64,000 nucleotides of DNA. It comes from Streptosporangium subroseum. GTDB lineage: Bacteria; Actinomycetota; Actinomycetes; Streptosporangiales; Streptosporangiaceae. Below are positions 59,610 through 64,000 of this stretch, piece after piece. Numbering within the stretch: position 1 is the first letter of the stretch; each line of letters opens with the position of its first letter. The translations under genes and the position numbers were made by a program. The stretch covers positions 97,420 to 161,419 of the forward strand of contig NZ_FZOD01000017.1 in assembly GCF_900188345.1 (NCBI RefSeq). The letters are read 5' to 3'. The notes under the pieces are model-generated. The model ran no database searches and was not told the origin of the DNA. It saw only the letters and a list, made by a program, of their open reading frames with translations.

Positions 59610-59641
59610 TTGAATCTGACATTGATGATAACTCTTACCGT
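59610..59641 (+). promoter_or_regulatory. MerR-type promoter of the old-yellow enzyme gene
   Basis: TTGAAT (59610-59615) and TACCGT (59636-59641) are separated by 20 bases, the long spacer typical of MerR-activated promoters. The -10 ends 6 bases before the ATG at 59648 and no ribosome site is seen, so the mRNA is probably leaderless. Confidence 0.45.
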
Positions 59642-59647
59642 GCGGGC

Positions 59648-60781
59648 ATGACGAGAACACAGATCTCCTCCCGCCTTTTCGAATCCACCCGCCTCGGCGC
59701 ACTGCGTCTGCCCAACCGGCTGGTGATGGCGCCGATGAGCCGCAACCGCGCGGACGACGACGGCGTCCCGTCGCCGATCATGGCCACCTACTACGCGCAA
59801 CGCGCCTCAGCGGGGCTGATCGTCGCCGAGGCCGCCACGCCGAACGCCGTGGGGCAGACCTACCCCAACATCCCCGCGATCTACAACCAGGCACACGTGG
59901 CCGGATGGCGGCAGGTCACCGATGCCGTACGCGCCGCGGGCGGCCGGATGTTCCTGCAACTGGAGCACGGCGGCCGGATCGGCCACCCCGACACCAGCGG
60001 GCTGATGCCGATCGCGCCCTCGCCGGTCCCGCTCCCGGACACGATCTTCACTCCGAACGGGCACCTCGCCTCCGTGGTCCCCCGTGAGATGACCCTCGAC
60101 GAGATCGGCTCCACCGTGGCCGACTTCGCCTCCGCCGCCCGAAACGCCATCGAAGCGGGCTTCGCCGGAGTGGAGGTGCACGCCGCCAACGGCTACCTCA
60201 TCCAGCAGTTCCTGGCGCAGGGCACCAACCACCGCACCGACGAATACGGCGGCTCCGTGGCCGGCCGCATCCGCTTCGCGCTCGAGGTGGTCCAGGCCGT
60301 CGGCGACGCCATCGGCCCCGAGCGGGTGGGCCTGCGCATCGCTCCCGGCGTCACCGTCAACGGCATCCGCGAGGGCGACACCGGCAGCATCTACCCGGCG
60401 CTCCTCGGCGCCCTGGCCGACAAGGGCCTGGCCTACCTGCACGTCGTCTTCGCCGACCCGGACCAGCCTCTCTTCCACGACATCCGCAGGATCTGGCCGG
60501 GCACGCTGATCGCCAACCCGGTCCTGCCGTGGCCGGGACCGCTCCCCGCCGACGGCGGCAGGCACGAGGGCGAGCGGCTGCTGGCCGCGGGAGCCGACCT
60601 GGTGGCGCTCGGCCGTGCGTTCCTGGCAAATCCCGACCTGGTCGAACGGCTGCGCGCCGGCGCACCGCTCAATCCGGTGCGAGACAGAGGTCTGATGTAC
60701 ATGGGTGGAGAGACCGGGTACACCGACTACCCGGTGCTGGCCGGAGGATGCGACCGGGCGCTCGAACCGGCCGCGTCCTGA
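59648..60781 (+). CDS. Old yellow enzyme (alkene reductase, NemA-like)
   Basis: 377 residues from ATG at 59648. FMN-binding TIM barrel: RLVMAPMSRNRADDDGVP, FLQLEHGGRIGHPDTSG, FAGVEVHAANGYLIQQFLA, NHRTDEYGGSVAGRIRF and DLVALGRAFLANPDLVERL. The His-Asn pair for substrate binding (HAANGY context) is present. It reduces activated alkenes, such as enones or nitro compounds, with NAD(P)H. Divergent MerR gene is the likely regulator. Confidence 0.94.
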   Translation: MTRTQISSRLFESTRLGALRLPNRLVMAPMSRNRADDDGVPSPIMATYYAQRASAGLIVAEAATPNAVGQTYPNIPAIYNQAHVAGWRQVTDAVRAAGGRMFLQLEHGGRIGHPDTSGLMPIAPSPVPLPDTIFTPNGHLASVVPREMTLDEIGSTVADFASAARNAIEAGFAGVEVHAANGYLIQQFLAQGTNHRTDEYGGSVAGRIRFALEVVQAVGDAIGPERVGLRIAPGVTVNGIREGDTGSIYPALLGALADKGLAYLHVVFADPDQPLFHDIRRIWPGTLIANPVLPWPGPLPADGGRHEGERLLAAGADLVALGRAFLANPDLVERLRAGAPLNPVRDRGLMYMGGETGYTDYPVLAGGCDRALEPAAS

Positions 60782-60867
60782 CCACCCGGGCCTGGAACGC
60801 CGCGTTCGACCGGGGCAACGCGGCGGTGGAGCCGTACTCCTGTGTCGTGGGCTCCGAACCGGATGGC

Positions 60868-61488
60868 TCAGGCGTCCGCGAGCCGGGTGTCGGCGGGGAT
60901 GCCCAGCAGTGCCAGGCAGTTGCGCCACATCGCCTCGATCTGGCCGGGGTCGTTGAGCAGTTTCGCGAACAGCACCTGCCCTTCCAGCTGGGCCACGATG
61001 GATCGTGCGGTGGCGCGGGGGTCCACCGTGGCGGCGGTGTCGCCGCGCTCGCGTGCCTCGGCGACCACCTGCTCGATCAGGTCGATCTGCGCGTCGAAGA
61101 TCTCCTGCAGCCGGTGCCGTATGTCTTCGGCCTGGTTGCTGAGCTCCAGGGCGAGGTTGCCGAACAGGCAGCCGACGACGGTGCCGTTGTCCTGCTGCCC
61201 GAGGCGCTGCACCGTCTCGGTCGCCTCGAACAGGTCCCGCAACCGGTGTAGCGGGGGACGGTCGCCGCCGAGCAGTTCGGTCCACTGCCGGCGCTGGGCG
61301 ATCCAGTGCTCGTTGATGACGGTGAGCGCGAGGGCCTGCTTGGACTCGAAGAAGTGGTAGAAACTGCCCTTCGGCACGCCCGCCGCGGTGCAGATCTCCG
61401 CGACCCCCAGGGCGGTGTAACCGCGCCGTTCGATCAGTGTCTGCGCTGCGGTGAGGATCTTGTCTCGTGCGTCACTGGTGCGTCCCAT
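60868..61488 (-). CDS. TetR-family regulator
   Basis: 206 residues from ATG at 61488. Helix-turn-helix: AAQTLIERRGYTALGVAEIC and PKGSFYHFFESKQALALTV. C-terminal part includes GCLFGNLALELSNQAEDIRHRL and QLEGQVLFAKLLNDPGQIE, a pattern of the AcrR/NemR-like subgroup. It is divergent from an SDR gene with a direct-repeat operator between. It probably represses the SDR-tautomerase operon. Confidence 0.93.
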   Translation of the reverse strand: MGRTSDARDKILTAAQTLIERRGYTALGVAEICTAAGVPKGSFYHFFESKQALALTVINEHWIAQRRQWTELLGGDRPPLHRLRDLFEATETVQRLGQQDNGTVVGCLFGNLALELSNQAEDIRHRLQEIFDAQIDLIEQVVAEARERGDTAATVDPRATARSIVAQLEGQVLFAKLLNDPGQIEAMWRNCLALLGIPADTRLADA

Positions 61489-61502
61489 GTTTGACAGTAT
61501 AC

Positions 61503-61538
61503 GACCAGTCGTCTAGCTTTTTAGTAGACCGGTCGTCT
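61503..61538. promoter_or_regulatory. Candidate TetR operator, two direct repeats
   Basis: GACCAGTCGTCT (61503-61514) and GACCGGTCGTCT (61527-61538), 24 bases apart and identical at 11 of 12 positions. Each holds a short dyad (ACGAC/GTCGT at the first, GACCGGTC at the second). They lie in the 107-base gap between the TetR gene and the SDR gene. Confidence 0.65.
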
Positions 61539-61595
61539 CGTTGATCGGCGGATCGAATCTCCTCACCTGAAAAGCCGGAAAAGGAAGTGGTAGCC

Positions 61596-62312
61596 ATGGG
61601 TACCGATCGGGGACAGAAAGTCGCTGTGATCACCGGAGCATCGCAGGGCATCGGCGCGGGCCTGGTCGACGCGTTCCGCAAGCTCGGCTACGGGGTCGTC
61701 GCGACCTCGCGCTCGATCACGCCCTCCGCGGACGCGGACGTCGTGACCGTACAGGGCGACATCGCGGAGGCGGCCACGGCCGAACGCGTGGTCGCGGAGG
61801 CGCTGAGCCGCTTCGGCCGCATCGACACCCTGGTCAACAACGCCGGTGTCTTCGTCGCGAAGCCGTTCACGGACTACACCGACGACGACTACGCCACGGT
61901 GGTCGGCGTGAACCTCGCGGGGTTCTTCCACCTCACCCAGCGCGCGCTGCGCCCCATGCTCGACCAGGGGAGCGGTCACGTCGTCAACATCACGACCAGC
62001 TTCGTCGACCACCCCAACTCCAACGTGCCCTCCGTGCTCGCCTCGCTGACCAAGGGCGGCCTGGCCTCCGCCACGCGGTCGCTGGCCATCGAGTACGCGA
62101 CGCGGGGCGTGCGGGTGAACGCCGTCTCGCCCGGTGTCATCAAGACCCCGATGCACCCCGTCGAGACCCACGAGACACTCGCGGGCCTGCACCCGGTCGG
62201 CCGGTTGGGCGAGATCGGCGACATCGTCGATGGAGTGATCTATCTCGAGTCGGCGCCTTTCGTGACCGGCGAGATCCTGCACGTCGACGGCGGCCAGAGC
62301 GCCGGCCACTGA
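61596..62312 (+). CDS. Short-chain dehydrogenase-like protein without the catalytic Tyr
   Basis: 238 residues from ATG at 61596, 8 bases after AAGGAAG. Nucleotide-binding ITGASQGIGAGL, NNAG, and the C-terminal GVRVNAVSPGVIKTPMHP and EILHVDGGQSAGH are normal. The catalytic pair, usually YxxxK, is ASLTK: Ala149 replaces Tyr while Lys153 stays. This variant occurs in a subgroup of SDRs; activity may differ. It heads a small operon with a tautomerase (37-base gap). Confidence 0.92.
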   Translation: MGTDRGQKVAVITGASQGIGAGLVDAFRKLGYGVVATSRSITPSADADVVTVQGDIAEAATAERVVAEALSRFGRIDTLVNNAGVFVAKPFTDYTDDDYATVVGVNLAGFFHLTQRALRPMLDQGSGHVVNITTSFVDHPNSNVPSVLASLTKGGLASATRSLAIEYATRGVRVNAVSPGVIKTPMHPVETHETLAGLHPVGRLGEIGDIVDGVIYLESAPFVTGEILHVDGGQSAGH

Positions 62313-62349
62313 ACGCGCCCACCCCACCGACACCGGACAGGAGCGACCG

Positions 62350-62589
62350 ATGCCATTCGTCACGATCCAGATCACCCGCGAGGGAACTGAGCCCGGCGCG
62401 GACTCCGCCACCGCCGAGCAGAAGGCCGCGCTCATTCACGGCGTGAGCAAACTGCTGCTCGACGTACTCGGCAAACCGATGGAGTCCACTTTTGTGGTCA
62501 TCGACGAGGTCGAGCTTGAGAACTGGGGCCGGGGCGGCCTGCCCGTCGAGCAGTTCCGTGCCAGGCAGCGCTCACGCAACTCCGAATAA
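62350..62589 (+). CDS. 4-oxalocrotonate tautomerase-family protein
   Basis: 79 residues from ATG at 62350, with an ACAGGAG site. After removal of Met the N-terminus is Pro1 (PFVTIQITREGT), the catalytic residue of the family. Charged ends (VEQFRARQRSRNSE) follow the FVVIDEVELENWGRGG segment. Family members tautomerise oxalocrotonate or dehalogenate; the substrate is unknown. Follows the SDR gene. Confidence 0.9.
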   Translation: MPFVTIQITREGTEPGADSATAEQKAALIHGVSKLLLDVLGKPMESTFVVIDEVELENWGRGGLPVEQFRARQRSRNSE

Positions 62590-62697
62590 GAGGTCGCGCG
62601 GATAGGCGCGGTGGGGGCACCCCCGACGGCCAAGCAGGCACAGGTCTTGGCGTCGTCGGCGACTCCATCGTCAAGGCCGCCTATCCGCGCGGCCTTT
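62589..62697 (+). other. Structured inverted-repeat element after the tautomerase gene
   Basis: Outer arms CGCGCGGATAGGCG (62595-62608) and CGCCTATCCGCGCG (62678-62691) are perfect for 14 bp and extend to about 18-20 bp with one or two wobbles (62589-62697). Between them are two nested hairpins: GGGGG/CCCCC near 62613-62625, and CGACG-CCAAG / CTTGGCGTCG near 62624-62657. It can act as a terminator (a TTT follows) but is more elaborate than required. Confidence 0.6.
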
Positions 62698-62995
62698 CGA
62701 CGATCCGGCCGTCCAGAATCGGCGATCCGGCGTTCACGGCCGTCCTGACCCTCTGTCACATCCGGCGTCGAGCCAGTTCAGAAAGCTGTTTCCCAACCGT
62801 TGACGTGTCCGTATCACGTATGTAACATTTGGCCAGCGCTGCGCAAAAATCTTGCAAATTAACATCGAATTTCTCGCTGTTCTCCGCAACTTCAGGGATG
62901 CATTGCGTCCGTGCATCTGCCCCTCCGCCGTGCAGGCGGAACACACCCCCCCTCATCGCTCCACCTGTCGTTCCATACGAGAGATTGAGAACTGA
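62698..62995. other. Promoter region of the secreted discoidin protein
   Basis: About 300 bases, AT-rich at 62800-62880, upstream of the ATG at 62996. No gene. GAGAG (62980-62984) lies at the end of the region. Confidence 0.5.
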
Positions 62996-64000
62996 ATGAG
63001 AATGAAGCACGGACCGTTACGGCTGATCGCGACATTGTTCGCGGCCGGCGCACTCGTACTCGCGGGGTCGGTCGTACCGGCATCCGCAGCGGGCGGCCCC
63101 AACCTGGCGTCGGGTAAGACGGCCACGGTCAGTGGCGTCAGCGACGTCTACGGGGCCGGCAACCTCAACGACGGCAACGCCGGCACCTACTGGGAGAGCA
63201 CGAACAACGCCTTCCCGCAGTGGGCCCAGATCGACCTCGGAGCCGCGACCAGCATCGACCAGGTCGTCTTGAAGTTGCCGCCGGCGACGGCGTGGGCGAC
63301 CAGGACGCAGACCCTGTCGGTGCTGACCGGCACGACCAGCCCGCCTGCGACCACGACCGTCGCGTCCGCGGGGTATGCCTTCAACCCGGCGACCGGTAAC
63401 ACGGTGACGATCAACTTCACCGCGACCAGCGCCCGGTACGTGCGGATCAACGTCACCGGTAACACCGGCTGGCCGGCCGCCCAGATCTCCGAGTTCGAGG
63501 TCTACGGCGCGAGCGGCCCCGTGGACACCGTCGCCCCGTCCGCCCCGTCGAATCTGGCCTACACCCAGCCGGCGAGCGGTCAGATCCGGCTGACCTGGAG
63601 TGCCTCCACCGACAACGTCGGGGTGACCGGGTATGACGTCTACGCCAACGGCGCGCTGCGCGGCAGTGTGGGCGCCGGTGTGCTGACCTACACCGACACC
63701 CAGCCGGGTACCGCGACGGTGGCCTACTACGTGCGGGCCAAGGACGCCGCGGGCAACGTCTCGGGCAACAGCAACACGGTGACCCGTACCGGCACGCCGG
63801 GTGGTGACACCCAGAACCCGTCCGCTCCGTCGAACCTGGCCTACACCCAGCCGGCGAGCGGTCAGATCCGGCTGGCCTGGGGCGCTTCCACCGACAACGT
63901 CGGGGTGACCGGGTATGACGTCTACGCCAACAACGCATTGCGTGGCAGTGTGGGCGCGGGGGTGCTGACCTACACCGACACCCAGCCGGACAGTGCGACG
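62996..64000 (+). CDS. Secreted discoidin and fibronectin type III domain protein (partial)
   Basis: 335 residues, open at the right edge, from ATG at 62996 (a second ATG is two codons later). Signal peptide: basic start, hydrophobic GPLRLIATLFAAGALVLAGS, cleavage near ASAAGG (about 36-38). A discoidin (F5/8 type C) domain spans about 38-178: NLASGKTATVSGVSDVY, YWESTNNAFPQWAQIDLG, YVRINVTGNTGWPAAQISEF. Then fibronectin type III domains, PSAPSNLAYTQPASGQIRL, and a second copy beginning near residue 279. The partner catalytic part lies beyond the window; such proteins are usually glycoside-binding hydrolases. Confidence 0.9.
   Translation, partial: MRMKHGPLRLIATLFAAGALVLAGSVVPASAAGGPNLASGKTATVSGVSDVYGAGNLNDGNAGTYWESTNNAFPQWAQIDLGAATSIDQVVLKLPPATAWATRTQTLSVLTGTTSPPATTTVASAGYAFNPATGNTVTINFTATSARYVRINVTGNTGWPAAQISEFEVYGASGPVDTVAPSAPSNLAYTQPASGQIRLTWSASTDNVGVTGYDVYANGALRGSVGAGVLTYTDTQPGTATVAYYVRAKDAAGNVSGNSNTVTRTGTPGGDTQNPSAPSNLAYTQPASGQIRLAWGASTDNVGVTGYDVYANNALRGSVGAGVLTYTDTQPDSAT
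63560..64000 (+). repeat. 282-bp tandem FnIII repeats
   Basis: Unit 1 starts about 63540 and unit 2 about 63822, period 282 bases (94 residues). The DNA is nearly identical in the cores, for instance TACACCCAGCCGGCGAGCGG at 63560 and 63842, and at the window end. Concerted evolution of the two linker-FnIII modules is likely. Confidence 0.85.

Noticed and set aside
62589..62697. Known cyclic-di-AMP (ydaO) riboswitch before a cell-wall protein
   Set aside because: The conserved core of that class was not found, and the element sits next to the tautomerase stop rather than in the mRNA leader near the ATG.
63540..64000. CRISPR-like repeat
   Set aside because: The 282-bp repeats are coding FnIII modules in frame, with no short direct repeats and unique spacers.

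Overview
The window is high-GC DNA from an actinomycete. Coding regions are close to 70% G+C, many genes start with GTG or ATGA/GTGA overlaps, and there is an F420-type LLM oxidoreductase, CutRS-like two-component systems, an ECF42-type sigma factor and a discoidin/fibronectin secreted protein. A filamentous actinomycete of the Streptosporangiales type (Streptosporangium or Nonomuraea-like) would fit, but that placement is an inference. No tRNA, rRNA, CRISPR array, insertion sequence or phage gene was seen. This looks like a chromosomal arm made of many small metabolic and regulatory modules.

Layout. 1-525: start of a sensor kinase running off the left edge. 836-7951 (minus): a complete malonate decarboxylase operon mdcA-B-C-D-E-G-H followed closely by an exported alpha/beta hydrolase. 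8107-13340: an ABC-2 exporter (one permease carries a large extracytoplasmic lectin-like insert) divergent from a sensor kinase/response regulator pair. 13424-17206: a solitary ClpX, a P450 and a divergent TetR with an extra C-terminal domain. 17342-23038: a MacAB-like efflux system, its divergent two-component system and a lipoprotein, tied together by a shared promoter-proximal box. 23218-26359: CPBP protease, PadR regulator with two matching operator copies, and small secreted proteins. 26596-32507: quinone oxidoreductase, MFS transporter plus phosphotriesterase-family lactonase, TetR, and hydrolase, with two strong palindromic operators. 32938-37141: transketolase, an unknown Cys-pair protein, and a BlaI/M56 protease pair. 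37529-42827: a three-gene polyol-phosphate (teichoic acid-like) operon.

42842-48404: an RlmG-like methyltransferase; then an editing-less threonyl-tRNA synthetase preceded by a complete ribosome-mediated attenuator (leaderless 16-residue leader peptide with three consecutive Thr codons, a 14-bp terminator and a competing antiterminator); then a damaged reductase/DGPF locus next to an ECF42 sigma factor. 48710-54009: a patchy region with two gene remnants (SDR and TetR) flanking an XRE regulator, plus LysR, epimerase and LLM oxidoreductase genes.

54136-58643 (minus): a catabolic operon galB-galC-galD plus a type I (VOC) extradiol dioxygenase and an FCD-GntR regulator, suggesting meta-cleavage of a trihydroxybenzoate or protocatechuate-like ring to 4-oxalomesaconate and then pyruvate and oxaloacetate. 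59130-62589: MerR with an old-yellow enzyme, TetR with an SDR and a tautomerase. 62589-62697: a structured inverted-repeat element. 62996-64000: start of a secreted discoidin and fibronectin type III protein.

The most notable observations are the Thr attenuator, the gal-type operon with a type I dioxygenase, the shared regulatory boxes, and a recurring pattern of short in-frame tandem duplications near gene ends.
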